From Bradyrhizobium sp. SZCCT0148 (lineage in GTDB: Bacteria; Pseudomonadota; Alphaproteobacteria; Rhizobiales; Xanthobacteraceae), in the NCBI RefSeq assembly GCF_018129985.1, contig NZ_JAFCKT010000010.1, forward strand, positions 1-64,000: 64,000 nt of DNA, given 5' to 3'. Shown here piece after piece: positions 44,959 through 54,583 of this stretch. The first letter of the stretch is position 1. Each line of letters begins with the position of its first letter. The translations under genes were made by a program, and so were the position numbers. Below the pieces are notes generated by a model that made no database searches, was not told the DNA's origin, and was given only the letters and a program-made list of their open reading frames with translations.

Positions 44959-46395
44959 TCAGGAGGCCGCCGCTTCAACGCGGAGTGTTGAGCCGAGCTT
45001 CGCGCCGGCGCGATTCTGCGCGATGAACTTGAGCGCCGCGATCCCGGGCAGGAAGAAGTAGCCGCCACCGAGCGTCCCGGTGAACGAAGCCAGCGTGACT
45101 TCGCTCCCGCTCGGCGATCCCGGAATGGTGAAGGTCCCACCGCCGGGCGGTGCCCCCACGACCGGATCGGCCTGCTTGTCGAGCGTGCCGAAACGGGGAT
45201 TTTGCAGCCAGCGCTGGTGGATGAATTCAAACTGGCGCTCGAGATCGGCGTTGCACGCGATGAAGAAGATGCCGTCGCGATGCCCAGCGGCGGTCTGCTC
45301 GCGGAAAGGGCGCCCCCGGCGAAGCAGCCGGTGCAGCTTCGATGATTTGATGCTCGATTCCACATCGATCCCCAGGGAGTCGCGCGGGTTTGAGCGACGG
45401 ATGTGGGAGCCCTTCGGACAGACGAAGCCGTTTGCGTCCGCGACGCGATAACGGAAGGCGTCGGCTGCCGAGTCCGACCCCGGAGGCCCCTGCCATCCGA
45501 GCGGCATGCCATCCTGGCGGCGACCCATCAATTTCTCGCAGACGTCCTGGCCATTCGCTTTCCTGAACTGATCGAAGGCATCGACATACTGCTCGATCTG
45601 CCGCACCGCCAGGTAACTCCCGTTCAGCGTGAAGCGATTTCCCGATTGCGGCCACCCCTTCACGTCGGGGCAGTAGGTGAGTTCGTCGTACTCGTTTCGA
45701 TAGCCCAGAATGAACTCGCCGGGCTCGACGACACGATCGTCATAGAAAGACCGGGCGTCCTTTCGGGCCTGCTGCGGCGTGGCACCCTCCTCGTCCCGGA
45801 GATCGCGGATCACCGGCTGCGCCAAGCCGTCGCGGAAGCCGAACGGCTCACGCAACTTGCCGTCCGGACACGCGAACGAGCTGGGATTGTTTTCGACGGT
45901 GCTGACAACGAACACGGCCGGATCCGGCTCTTCCATGCGCGTGGTTGAGTCGAGCATCCACCATTGCGCAACGAGAATGTGGACGGTCTGGCGACCGTCG
46001 ACGCCCTCGACATCCGACCAGCGCCATTCGTCACGCGGAGCGTCTCTCAACAGGTCCCGGCGCAATGCGCTTCCCATGCCGCTGCTGAAGGGCGTCGGAA
46101 ACGGATGCGTCTCGGCCTCGGCACAGCCGAGTTGCTTGAGCCCTGCGAAACTGAAAGCAACCGACACGGCCTCCGTGATCGACGCTTCCGGCTTGGCCTT
46201 GCCCTTCCCGACGCATTTGGCACTGACGACCAGCTTGCTGTCGAGCAGACGCGCGAGCCAGCCTCGCGCCTGGTCCTCACAGCCGTCACGGATCGTCAGC
46301 AGCCAAAATCGGCTGGACTTGAGCCAGCCGAAGCCGCTCTTCAGCATGCCCTGGATGTCGTGGCTTTGCTCGGAGAGACGCGGAGCGTGCTTCAT
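44959..46395 (-). CDS. DyP-type heme peroxidase
   Basis: A 478-residue member of the dye-decolourising peroxidase superfamily. The GxxDG motif is seen in FGFRDGLAQP (about residues 184-190, Asp as distal catalyst). CPKGSHIRRSNPRD near 328 provides the proximal heme His, and RLLRRGRPF follows. GIFFIACNADLERQFEFIHQRW is the conserved C-terminal ferredoxin-like strand. The family oxidises dyes, phenols or lignin-like compounds with peroxide. No signal peptide is seen, so it is cytosolic or membrane-associated through its partner. It is the last gene of a four-gene operon and overlaps the previous stop by four bases. Confidence 0.88.
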   Translation of the reverse strand: MKHAPRLSEQSHDIQGMLKSGFGWLKSSRFWLLTIRDGCEDQARGWLARLLDSKLVVSAKCVGKGKAKPEASITEAVSVAFSFAGLKQLGCAEAETHPFPTPFSSGMGSALRRDLLRDAPRDEWRWSDVEGVDGRQTVHILVAQWWMLDSTTRMEEPDPAVFVVSTVENNPSSFACPDGKLREPFGFRDGLAQPVIRDLRDEEGATPQQARKDARSFYDDRVVEPGEFILGYRNEYDELTYCPDVKGWPQSGNRFTLNGSYLAVRQIEQYVDAFDQFRKANGQDVCEKLMGRRQDGMPLGWQGPPGSDSAADAFRYRVADANGFVCPKGSHIRRSNPRDSLGIDVESSIKSSKLHRLLRRGRPFREQTAAGHRDGIFFIACNADLERQFEFIHQRWLQNPRFGTLDKQADPVVGAPPGGGTFTIPGSPSGSEVTLASFTGTLGGGYFFLPGIAALKFIAQNRAGAKLGSTLRVEAAAS

Positions 46396-48203
46396 GTCTC
46401 GATGGCCCTCATGATCAGATCGTCGTTGTGCGCGTTACGCTCGCCGAACAAGGCGTCGCGCAGTCCGGTCGCGAGATTGATCTGGTCGACCGTCCGGTTG
46501 CAGGCGTCGAAATGGTAGAGATGCGGGAGCATGCTGTCGCGTGCATAGGACTTGAACCTCAGCTCGCACTTGACGCCGCGGAAAACCAAAAAGCGCGTCG
46601 GCGGAAAGCTGCGGGCGTTTGCAATACCGGGCTGACCTTCCAATGCCGGCGCGCGCGGATGAAGCTCGGTCCAGCGCCAGGCCAGCGTGGTGCCAACGGC
46701 CGCGCCGTTGATGAAGTCGTCGAGATAGCCGCCGAAATTGCCGTCATAGTTCGAGCAGAACAGAAAGCGGCGACCGCCGTCGATGATGTGCCAATGGCCG
46801 AAATGGATGCCTGGCGCGTTGCCGAGCCAACCTCGCGTGAAGAACACCCGTCCGGCAAACGTCACGATGCGCAGCGCTGCGCGGATGCACCATGCGCTCC
46901 ACCATTGCGGACCGCGCAGCTCCGTGAGGCTGAACATGTGCTGGGTGCCGTCGACCAACTCGGCCTCGCAACGCTCGACCGACGGATGGATCTGCTGGGC
47001 GCGCGGAACGTCCTCTTCAAGCGGGTGAAAGAACGTCCTGCTCGCCCCTGTGAAATAGCGATTGAGCCGGTAGAACAGCGCGCCGATGCAAAGCACGACG
47101 ATGATCGCGACGACCGCGATCGCCGTGATCTGCAACCCGGTCAGCTTTGGCAGCTTCGGTTCGATGACTTGATGCATATAGTCCGGAGCCAGCGCATAGG
47201 CCAACGGAGCGAACGTGTAGGCGATGGCGCACAGGAAGACGGCCAGGAGCACGGGCACGCCGATCACCCAGCCGCCCACATAGGTGGCGAGCGACGACAG
47301 CGTCTCGGTCGGCCGATCCAGCTCTTGCTGAACGCTGTTCAGCCAGCGCCTCCAGGACACGAATTGTGCAGGCAGCGGCACCAGGAACAGCCAGACGAGG
47401 AAGACAATGATCCCAAGCGCCAGCAGCCCATGCCAGCTCATCGTGAACAGGCATTCGGTTGTCCCGGTGATGACGTGTTCGATGGCCTTACCCACCTCTC
47501 CCGGTGCGCCGAAGAACCAGCTAGAGGCCCGTGGCAGGGTCCAGACGATCCCGAGCAACAGGAACCACAGCACGATCGCTGCCACGGGATAAATGAGCTT
47601 TGCACCGATGCCCGCCCCCTTCCCGCGCCAATAGGATCGCGGCGCAGGCGTGGCGGCCCATCCGAAATCGGGATTGGCGTAAGCCCAACGTGACAGCGCC
47701 AGCGCAAATGCGGCGCGATCGTTGCTGTATTTCGACTTCAGCTTCCGCGCCTCGACGCGCGCCCGATCGAGCAGGTCCTTCTCCATTTCGATCTGCCGGA
47801 CCGACCGGTCGCGGGCGCCGACGAAGCCGCCATCAGCGATGCTGTGCCAGCTCATCAGCTTATCGAGCAATTGCTGCTTCTGCTGTGCCGTCGGCTCCGC
47901 GACGTTGGGAACGATCATGCTGCCGAACAGCGCCCACATTGCCCCATCGGGATGGTAGACGAGCCGATACAGCAGATCGTAGGGGCGGAAGCCCTCCTCG
48001 ACCGCAAGCTCTAGCAGAAGCGACGGCCGCTTATCTGCGGCACCAGCCACCGCCGGCAGCAGCCCGATCGACGCGAAGTGAACCACCGCGACGTCGTGCA
48101 AGAGACGGTCCAACGCCTTGCGACACGGTTCTGAAAGCCTGGCCCCGCCGCTCCAGCCTGGCGCAACGATGCAAACCATCTGCTGCCGGACGATCTCGAG
48201 CAT
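46392..48203 (-). CDS. Multi-pass membrane protein of unknown function
   Basis: A 603-residue protein coupled by ATGA overlap to the DyP gene. The N-terminal about 190 residues are soluble. Four or five hydrophobic helices lie between about 198 and 380 (LIYPVAAIVLWFLLLGIVW, LLALGIIVFLVWLFLVPLPA, VIGVPVLLAVFLCAIAYTF, ITAIAVVAIIVVLCIGALF). The C-terminal about 200 residues contain HFGHWHII and LFCSNYDGNFGGYLDDFI, an alpha/beta segment that I suspect is ferredoxin-like, as in DyP proteins. The family is not recognised. It probably anchors the DyP peroxidase or P450 at the inner membrane. Confidence 0.75.
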   Translation of the reverse strand: MLEIVRQQMVCIVAPGWSGGARLSEPCRKALDRLLHDVAVVHFASIGLLPAVAGAADKRPSLLLELAVEEGFRPYDLLYRLVYHPDGAMWALFGSMIVPNVAEPTAQQKQQLLDKLMSWHSIADGGFVGARDRSVRQIEMEKDLLDRARVEARKLKSKYSNDRAAFALALSRWAYANPDFGWAATPAPRSYWRGKGAGIGAKLIYPVAAIVLWFLLLGIVWTLPRASSWFFGAPGEVGKAIEHVITGTTECLFTMSWHGLLALGIIVFLVWLFLVPLPAQFVSWRRWLNSVQQELDRPTETLSSLATYVGGWVIGVPVLLAVFLCAIAYTFAPLAYALAPDYMHQVIEPKLPKLTGLQITAIAVVAIIVVLCIGALFYRLNRYFTGASRTFFHPLEEDVPRAQQIHPSVERCEAELVDGTQHMFSLTELRGPQWWSAWCIRAALRIVTFAGRVFFTRGWLGNAPGIHFGHWHIIDGGRRFLFCSNYDGNFGGYLDDFINGAAVGTTLAWRWTELHPRAPALEGQPGIANARSFPPTRFLVFRGVKCELRFKSYARDSMLPHLYHFDACNRTVDQINLATGLRDALFGERNAHNDDLIMRAIET

Positions 48204-48222
48204 GACCGTGTTCTCCGCTCGC

Positions 48223-49503
48223 TCAGGTGATCCGCATGCGCATGGACAACATCAGCGGCCCATCATAGGTGATGGCCTTGCCTTCGCCGCGCGCCAGTTG
48301 CAGCCGGGGCAACGTCAGCAATCCGATGAGAGCGCTCGTCAGGATGTCCACCGCGTGGTCCCGGGCAGGACATTGGCGATAGCCATATCCGAACATGAGA
48401 TAGCGCAAGGGATCTTCCTTGCCCCAGTTGCGATTGGGACAAAAACGACCGCTGTCGGGGACCGCGCTCGGATCGAACAGAGCAGCGACCGACAGCAGGG
48501 AAATCTTGCCGCCACCTGGGCATTTGGCGTTTTGCCGGGCGCCCGTCTGCAGCTCCGTGTCGCGGGGCACGTCGCGCGCCAACAGCGGAAAGATCGGCCG
48601 GAAACGCATGAGCTCGAGCACATGGTCGCGCACGTCTCTGCGGAAATCGGCGTCGATCCAGACGCGATCCCCGAGACTCCTGGCCCGCAACCACAGCTGG
48701 TCGTAGACCTTGGGGCGGCCGAGGAGTTCCTGCACGACGAGGGCTCCCGACTGAACGGTGACCGGATGCGAAATCCAGGCAAGCCCGACCGCGTTTCGTT
48801 CGATGTCTTCAGATGCGCTCTTGATACCCCACGCGGTGCCGATGGGGCCGGTCACGCGATCGATGCGCGCCTGAAGCGCATCTCCGCAGGTCTCCGCCCG
48901 CCGCCGAAGCTCGAGTGTCGCCAGGCTGCCGGCCAGCAATTGACCGGCAACATACCGGATCTCCAGCATGTACTGCCGTTGCAGGCCCTCATCGACGGCG
49001 CCTTGCGCAGATTGGTCCGTTGATCCCGCGACCACTGCGTCGGTCGCCGATCCGAACAGCGGCTTCATGGCGTGGAATACGACCCACATCAGATAACCTT
49101 CGATCAGATCGAAAGTGCGCTCGCCGGCTTGAAGGATAGCGATCCGTTTCCTGGCTTCCTCGTCGGACGCGTTTGGAACGTCGAGGGCGTCGAGGCGCTC
49201 GTGCACCAGATCTCTGTCGGCCGTGTAGGTCGGGCCGGGATCCATCCCGATCAGATAGTCGCCGGAAACCATGTTGGCCGCATGCGCCGTGTTTGAAAAG
49301 CTGCGCGTGCGCTCCAGCACATCCTTGACAGCGCTGGCACGTGCCACCACGCCGAACCGGCCGCCGATCGCAGGCCAGCGCCGAAGCAGCGCCCCGATCG
49401 CACGCAGAACCGTCGTGTGGCGGTTGAGCCAGCAGAACAGACCGTAGGAGAGACTGCGCGCTCCCGGCGGCAACGCGTCGGGTTCATAGGTCGAGAGTTT
49501 CAT
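48223..49503 (-). CDS. Cytochrome P450-like heme-thiolate protein, atypical
   Basis: A 426-residue P450 relative. The heme motif FGYGYRQCPARD supplies the thiolate Cys near residue 376, and ELMR (about 295-298) matches ExxR. The I-helix region reads GLAWISHPVTVQ and lacks the AGxDT acid-alcohol pair that normally activates oxygen. The residue after the Cys-Pro is Ala rather than Gly. This suggests a peroxygenase- or isomerase-like activity, not a standard monooxygenase. No redox partner is nearby. The ATG at 49503 overlaps the cyclase-ATPase stop, and the membrane-protein gene follows 19 bases downstream. Confidence 0.82.
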   Translation of the reverse strand: MKLSTYEPDALPPGARSLSYGLFCWLNRHTTVLRAIGALLRRWPAIGGRFGVVARASAVKDVLERTRSFSNTAHAANMVSGDYLIGMDPGPTYTADRDLVHERLDALDVPNASDEEARKRIAILQAGERTFDLIEGYLMWVVFHAMKPLFGSATDAVVAGSTDQSAQGAVDEGLQRQYMLEIRYVAGQLLAGSLATLELRRRAETCGDALQARIDRVTGPIGTAWGIKSASEDIERNAVGLAWISHPVTVQSGALVVQELLGRPKVYDQLWLRARSLGDRVWIDADFRRDVRDHVLELMRFRPIFPLLARDVPRDTELQTGARQNAKCPGGGKISLLSVAALFDPSAVPDSGRFCPNRNWGKEDPLRYLMFGYGYRQCPARDHAVDILTSALIGLLTLPRLQLARGEGKAITYDGPLMLSMRMRIT

Positions 49504-52500
49504 GCTGCGTACCCGTCTTTCCGCCAATCTGCGAGCGCCGCGGCGGCCCGTCTGCGGCAATGAGGCATGCCCAGACGCTCCGCCGCCTCGGCTGCTCGCT
49601 TGAAATGCGCTTCGGCACCTGCGAGATCGCCGGCCTGCCGCAAGGTCTCCGCAAGCTCGTACAGGGCTTCGGTCTGGTGTCCGTATTCCTCAGCGGCCTG
49701 CTCCACCGCCTTGCGTCCGACAACCATCGCATCGTCCAGTCGGCCGACCTTGCGATAGGCGACGCCCAGGCTCACGCGCATGAACGTCCTGCCGTAAGGC
49801 CCGGCTGCCTCGTAGATGCGATCGGCGAATCCCTTCTCCAGCATGGGCACCGCTTCTGCGGCCTTGCCGTTGCGCGCCAGCGCGCTGCCGAGAACGCCGG
49901 TGCACACGGAAAGCATGGTCGGCACGTTGTACATCATGCATTGCTGCACACCCGTGCGCATCAAGAACTCGGCACGGTCGAGCTCGTCGCGTTCGATCCA
50001 GATCTGCGATTGGACAGTGTCGATCAACAGACGGGAATATGGGTGATCGATGTTCGATAGAATCTCATAGCTTCTGGCACAGAAATCATCGGCAGCGGCG
50101 CCATCCCCGAGGCGCCACAGCGTGCTGGCAAGAAACGCGTACAGGTTGACGATCGGAATCGCGGCCCAGCCGGGCTGGACATAGTGCGCCGATAGTTCGC
50201 GTTGGTAATCGGACAGCAGGCCTCGGCCTTCGGCAGCCGCTTCCGCGTATCGGCCGAGCGCATGCAAGTGCATCAGGCGGGCCTGATGCGCCGCCATCAT
50301 CATGTGGCGACGCTGTGCGAGGCGCGCCGCTTCAAGGCCCTGCGAAGCGTAGCGCAGCCCTTGTTCGAAACGACCGCGCATCCAGAGAAATACTGCGGTC
50401 TCGGTCGAAACCGCTGCCCTTGCACGCTGATCGTTCAGTTGCACGGCGATGGCTTCAGCCCGCTCCATGTTGTCGAAGATCTCGTCGATCTGCCCGAGCG
50501 CCATCATTGCACCGATGGCCTCCAGTCGCAGCGCGAGCTCAAGGGTCTGCGCCGTCGTCGCTCCCTCGACGCGTTGTGCCGCCTGAATGCCCTTCTCCAG
50601 CAATTGGACGGCCTCCCGATTGGCCGAGCGCGAGATGGCACGAGCCATCGACTTGACGGAGAATTTTGCCGCCTGCTCCCATTCCTCGCCCCCGAAGGCG
50701 TGATGCGCCAGGGCCGGCGCGGCATCGACATCGGTCGCGCCGGGCTGCGCATGCAGCGCCAGGAAGGCCTGGCGATGCAGCGCCTTGAGCCTGGCACGCG
50801 TGAGGACGCCGAGCACGACGTCACGAACCAACGCATGACGGAACGCGAAGGCGTGCGACCCGCGCGAGCTCCTCGCCTGATCCGGGCCCGTCAACAAGCC
50901 GGACGCGACACAGAGACCCAACAACTCTTCGGCGCGCTCGAGGTCCACGGCCTGCATCGCGGCAACCAGGTCGTGCGTGATGGGATCCCCGAGGATGGCC
51001 GCGGCCTCGATCGCCGACTTGGCTGCGTCGGGCAGCCTGTCGACGCGCGCCCCGATCACCGCCGCGATGGAGCCCGGCACGCGCAGCTCGCCGAAAGGCC
51101 TCTGCAAGCGGTAGGCGCCGGGGGTTCCCTCCAGCGATCCGTCGTCGATCAGCGTAAAAACGAGTTGCTCCAGGAAGAAGGGATTGCCGTCGGCGCGCGA
51201 GACCAGTTCGCTCGTGATGCCGAGCACGGACGGATCGTCGCCGAGACAAGCGCGGGCGAGCCGGAGCATCTCTCCATCCCCGAGCGGCTCGATCGTATGC
51301 TCGGCAAACCAGGACGCCCGCCCCCACTGGTGCTCGAAATCCGGACGATAGGTGACGCAAATCAGGACCGGCAGGCCCTGAAGTTTGGGAAGCAGGCCCT
51401 CGAACAGCCGCCGGCTCTCGCGATCGGCCAGGAAGACATCCTCGAGCGCGAGCACGAATGCGCCAGACCGCACGCGCCTGCGCACGAGCCAAAGCAACGC
51501 CTCGCCGATCCGGCGCCGTCGTTGCGCCGGGTTCAGCGCCAACCAGGCCTTATCCGGCGCCGCAAGTCCCAGGAGATCATTGACCGCCGCCAGATGCTCG
51601 GCGCCGTCATCGGGCCACTCCGCCATCAACGCCTGCTTGGCGGAATCCCGAATGTCGGCCGCACTGGTTTGCGGAAGCCCGACCAGACTTGCGGTCAGAT
51701 CGGTGGCGGTACTGTAGGCACGCGTGCTCGCATACCCTCTTGCCTGCGAGAAGCAGATCTCGATCCCCTCTCGTGCGAGGCTGTCCATCCAGTCGACGAT
51801 CAGGCGCGACTTGCCGATCCCGGCATCGCCGCACAACCCGATCGTTCGCATGCCGGACGTCTGAACGGTCTGCAACGTCTCTTCGAGGATTCTCAGCGTG
51901 TGTTCGCGTCCGATCAGAGGCGCCCAGCGTGGCTTCCGCGTCAACGGCGCGGCCGCCGAACTTTCGGTCTCCACCACGACTTCATGCACTTCGATCGGAA
52001 CATCGAGTCCGCGTACGGCCCGCACGCCGGCCGTACGCGTGTCGATCTGCTGCGCGACCAGCCGCTGCGTCGCGGCGCTGATCAGTATGCCGCCGGGCGG
52101 CGCCATCTTCTCGAGCCGCGACGCGAGATGAATCGTCTTTCCGTCCGCGCCGTAATGGGACCATCGGTACTGTCCGACGATACCGACCAGCACCTCGCCC
52201 GAGTTGATACCGATGCGCAGCATCGGGCTGACGATGCCACCGATGTCGTGGCCGGGAATGGATGCTCTCTGCATCTTGAGAGCGGCAAGGCACGCCCGCA
52301 GGGCGTGGTCTTCCTGGGCCACGGGTGCGCCGAACAAGGCGACGAGGCCATCGCCGAGCAACTGGCTCACCGTGCCGCCATAGGTCTCGACCGCCTCAGC
52401 CAACCGGTCCAGCGCCCTGCCGAGATAGGCGCGGGCTTCCTCGGGGTCGACATGCTGCACCAGCGAGGTCGAATTGCAGAGGTCGACGAACAGCACGCTG

Positions 52501-52694
52501 ACCTGCTTGTTTTCAGTCAGCATCTGCGAGCGAACCGGAATATGATGGTGCAGCTCAACGACGCGCGCATCGCGGTTCAGGGCGCCCGGCTCTTCCGCGT
52601 TACGATTGAGACTCGCGCCGCATTGAGAGCAGAAGCGATGCTCAGGGGAAATATTGGCTGAACAAGCGGGGCACCTGGTCACGGCAGCACACAC
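49500..52694 (-). CDS. Zinc-ribbon, class III cyclase, STAND ATPase, TPR protein
   Basis: A 1064-residue signalling protein starting at GTG. Residues 8-26 form a zinc ribbon (CPAC, CSQC). A class III adenylate/guanylate cyclase domain spans about 60-225, with SVLFVDLCNSTSL and LLGDGLVALFG bearing the metal Asp residues. An AAA/STAND NTPase follows, with GDAGIGKSRL near 285-294 and ALEDVFLADRE. The last 400 residues are helical TPR-like repeats (AEEYGHQTEALYELAETLRQAGDLAGAEAHFKRAAEAAE). This architecture is known in rhizobial and mycobacterial cyclases, but linkage to P450 and DyP genes is unusual. It is first in the operon and may sense a ligand and make a cyclic nucleotide. Confidence 0.9.
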   Translation of the reverse strand: MCAAVTRCPACSANISPEHRFCSQCGASLNRNAEEPGALNRDARVVELHHHIPVRSQMLTENKQVSVLFVDLCNSTSLVQHVDPEEARAYLGRALDRLAEAVETYGGTVSQLLGDGLVALFGAPVAQEDHALRACLAALKMQRASIPGHDIGGIVSPMLRIGINSGEVLVGIVGQYRWSHYGADGKTIHLASRLEKMAPPGGILISAATQRLVAQQIDTRTAGVRAVRGLDVPIEVHEVVVETESSAAAPLTRKPRWAPLIGREHTLRILEETLQTVQTSGMRTIGLCGDAGIGKSRLIVDWMDSLAREGIEICFSQARGYASTRAYSTATDLTASLVGLPQTSAADIRDSAKQALMAEWPDDGAEHLAAVNDLLGLAAPDKAWLALNPAQRRRRIGEALLWLVRRRVRSGAFVLALEDVFLADRESRRLFEGLLPKLQGLPVLICVTYRPDFEHQWGRASWFAEHTIEPLGDGEMLRLARACLGDDPSVLGITSELVSRADGNPFFLEQLVFTLIDDGSLEGTPGAYRLQRPFGELRVPGSIAAVIGARVDRLPDAAKSAIEAAAILGDPITHDLVAAMQAVDLERAEELLGLCVASGLLTGPDQARSSRGSHAFAFRHALVRDVVLGVLTRARLKALHRQAFLALHAQPGATDVDAAPALAHHAFGGEEWEQAAKFSVKSMARAISRSANREAVQLLEKGIQAAQRVEGATTAQTLELALRLEAIGAMMALGQIDEIFDNMERAEAIAVQLNDQRARAAVSTETAVFLWMRGRFEQGLRYASQGLEAARLAQRRHMMMAAHQARLMHLHALGRYAEAAAEGRGLLSDYQRELSAHYVQPGWAAIPIVNLYAFLASTLWRLGDGAAADDFCARSYEILSNIDHPYSRLLIDTVQSQIWIERDELDRAEFLMRTGVQQCMMYNVPTMLSVCTGVLGSALARNGKAAEAVPMLEKGFADRIYEAAGPYGRTFMRVSLGVAYRKVGRLDDAMVVGRKAVEQAAEEYGHQTEALYELAETLRQAGDLAGAEAHFKRAAEAAERLGMPHCRRRAAAALADWRKDGYAA

Positions 52695-53185
52695 TCATCA
52701 ATGACTTGAACGAATTACAAATGCGTCTTGGCTTGAACATCGCCTCTTCGAGGCGCGCACCCGCTCAGTAGAAATCAAGCTGTCGATCAATCCAAAAGAT
52801 CAAACCAAATATTCGTGCGCCAATCATATTCGCGCACAACCGAAAGATGAATCCGGATAATTGCAGTTGCCGCTCTGGTCCGGCGCAGGATCCGCCGATC
52901 ATCCCGCCGGAAGCAAAATCAATGCTGAAACACGGGTTATTATTGTACGCCCGGCCAGCAATTGCAACCCGTATACGCCTGTCGCACAAATTGAAAAGTG
53001 ACAGTGAACCAAACCGATCCCGACATGTCCCTCAGCCAACCTGCGCGCGAAAACCGGGAACAAATCGCCATCCGACACATCTCGCGGGGGGCGGAGGTTC
53101 GCATTCGGGAAGGTCATACCCGCTGTCTGATCGGGGGCGGTCGAGCACGCCCCACTTGGACGGGCCGTACGGATCGCCGCCGTCC
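52695..53185. other. A/T-rich intergenic region before the heme-enzyme operon
   Basis: About 490 bases with no supported gene, notably richer in A/T than its surroundings (52700-53020). A perfect hairpin CGCCTC-TTC-GAGGCG lies at 52741-52755, close to the 5' end of the cyclase-ATPase gene. It should contain the operon promoter; I see no confident -35/-10 pair. Confidence 0.45.
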
Positions 53186-54538
53186 TCACCCGAACAGCGT
53201 GTCCACCAGCAGCTTCACGTTCAAGACCACGATGACGCCGGCGACGATCCAGGCGATCGCCGCGACATATCCCGGAATCGCGAACTGTCCCATCTTGCGA
53301 CGGTCGGAGACAAAGCGAACCAGCGGGATCACCGCGAAGGGCAGTTGCATCGATAGCACGACCTGGCTGAACACCAGGAGGTCCGCCGTGCCGCGTTCGC
53401 CATAGATCGCGGTGACGACGATCACCGGAATGATGGCGATGCCGCGCGTGAGCAGGCGGCGCGCCCAGCTCGGCAGGCGCAGGTCGAGAAAGCCCTCCAT
53501 CACGATCTGGCCGGCGAGCGTCGCCGTCACGGTCGAATTCAGGCCCGAGGCGAGCAGCGCCACCGCGAACAAGGTCGAGGCGATTCCGAGGCCGAGCAGC
53601 GGCGACAGCAGCTCGAAGGCCTGGCCGATCTCGGCAACGTCGGAATGGCCGCTCTTGTGAAAGGTCGCCGCCGCCACGATGAGGATCGCGGCGTTGATGA
53701 ACAGCGCCAGCATCAGGGCGATGGTCGAGTCCGTCGTCGCCCATTTGATCGCCTCGCGGCGGCCCGCGTCGTTGCGCTCATAGGCGCGCGTCTGCACGAT
53801 CGAGGAGTGCAGATAGAGATTGTGCGGCATCACCGTCGCGCCGATGATGCCGATTGCGATGTAGAGCATCTCGGGGTTGGTGAAGATCTCGCTCTTCGGC
53901 ATGAAGCCGTGCAGGACCGCGGCGACCGGCGGCGCCGCCGCCACGATCTGGACCGCGAAGCAGACCGCGATCACCCCGAGCAGCGCGATGACGAAGGCTT
54001 CGAGGAAACGGAAGCCGCGGTTCATCAGGAGCAGCAGCAGGAAGGCATCGAGCGCCGCGAGCAGCGCCCCGCCGATCAGGGGAATGCCGAACAGCAGCTT
54101 CAGTGCGATCGCGGTGCCGATGACTTCGGCGAGATCGCAGGCGATGATCGCCGCCTCGCAGGCCAGCCAGAGCAGGAAGTTGACCGGCGGCGAATAGGTG
54201 CCGCGGCAGGCCTGCGCCAGGTCGCGGTCGGTGACGATGCCAAGCCGTGCCGCCAGCGACTGCAGCAGGATCGCCATAAGGTTCGAGAGCAGGATGACCG
54301 AGAGCAGCGTGTAGCCGAACTTCGAGCCACCGGCGAGGTCGGTCGCCCAATTGCCGGGGTCCATGTAGCCGACGGAGACCAGATAGCCCGGCCCGACAAA
54401 GGCGAGCAGCCGGCGCCACCAGACGCCACCAACCGGGACGGCAACCGAGGCGTTGACCTCGGGGAGGCTCTTGGTGACGGGCGCATCAGCGCGCCAGCCG
54501 GCGGCGTCGGGGGTCAAATCAGGCGTTCGGGCATCCAT
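53186..54538 (-). CDS. mntH: NRAMP-type Mn2+ transporter
   Basis: A 450-residue, about 11-helix proton-coupled divalent metal importer. The ATG at 54538 is preferred to a longer frame. The metal motif DPGNWATDL in helix 1 and GATVMPHNLYLHSS in helix 6 are intact, and ACDLAEVIGTAIAL follows. MntH is the main manganese uptake system of Bradyrhizobium. The Mur/Fur-like box at 54567 lies 28 bases upstream and should repress it when manganese is plentiful. Confidence 0.96.
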   Translation of the reverse strand: MDARTPDLTPDAAGWRADAPVTKSLPEVNASVAVPVGGVWWRRLLAFVGPGYLVSVGYMDPGNWATDLAGGSKFGYTLLSVILLSNLMAILLQSLAARLGIVTDRDLAQACRGTYSPPVNFLLWLACEAAIIACDLAEVIGTAIALKLLFGIPLIGGALLAALDAFLLLLLMNRGFRFLEAFVIALLGVIAVCFAVQIVAAAPPVAAVLHGFMPKSEIFTNPEMLYIAIGIIGATVMPHNLYLHSSIVQTRAYERNDAGRREAIKWATTDSTIALMLALFINAAILIVAAATFHKSGHSDVAEIGQAFELLSPLLGLGIASTLFAVALLASGLNSTVTATLAGQIVMEGFLDLRLPSWARRLLTRGIAIIPVIVVTAIYGERGTADLLVFSQVVLSMQLPFAVIPLVRFVSDRRKMGQFAIPGYVAAIAWIVAGVIVVLNVKLLVDTLFG

Positions 54539-54566
54539 GCGAGCAGAATACCGAGTTCGCGGCTTA

Positions 54567-54583
54567 TTGCAACTCATTTGCAA
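54567..54583. promoter_or_regulatory. Mur/Fur-like box before mntH
   Basis: Two TTGCAA words (54567-54572 and 54578-54583) are spaced by five bases, and CTGCA follows. Each word is its own reverse complement, so the site is both a direct and an inverted repeat. It resembles the TGCAA-type manganese-responsive sites bound by Mur/Fur in rhizobia. Confidence 0.65.

Noticed and set aside
50202..52661. An 819-codon open frame on the plus strand
   Set aside because: It lies entirely opposite the cyclase-STAND-TPR gene, whose domains are clear. High-GC codon structure leaves the opposite strand open; the translation has no recognisable domain.
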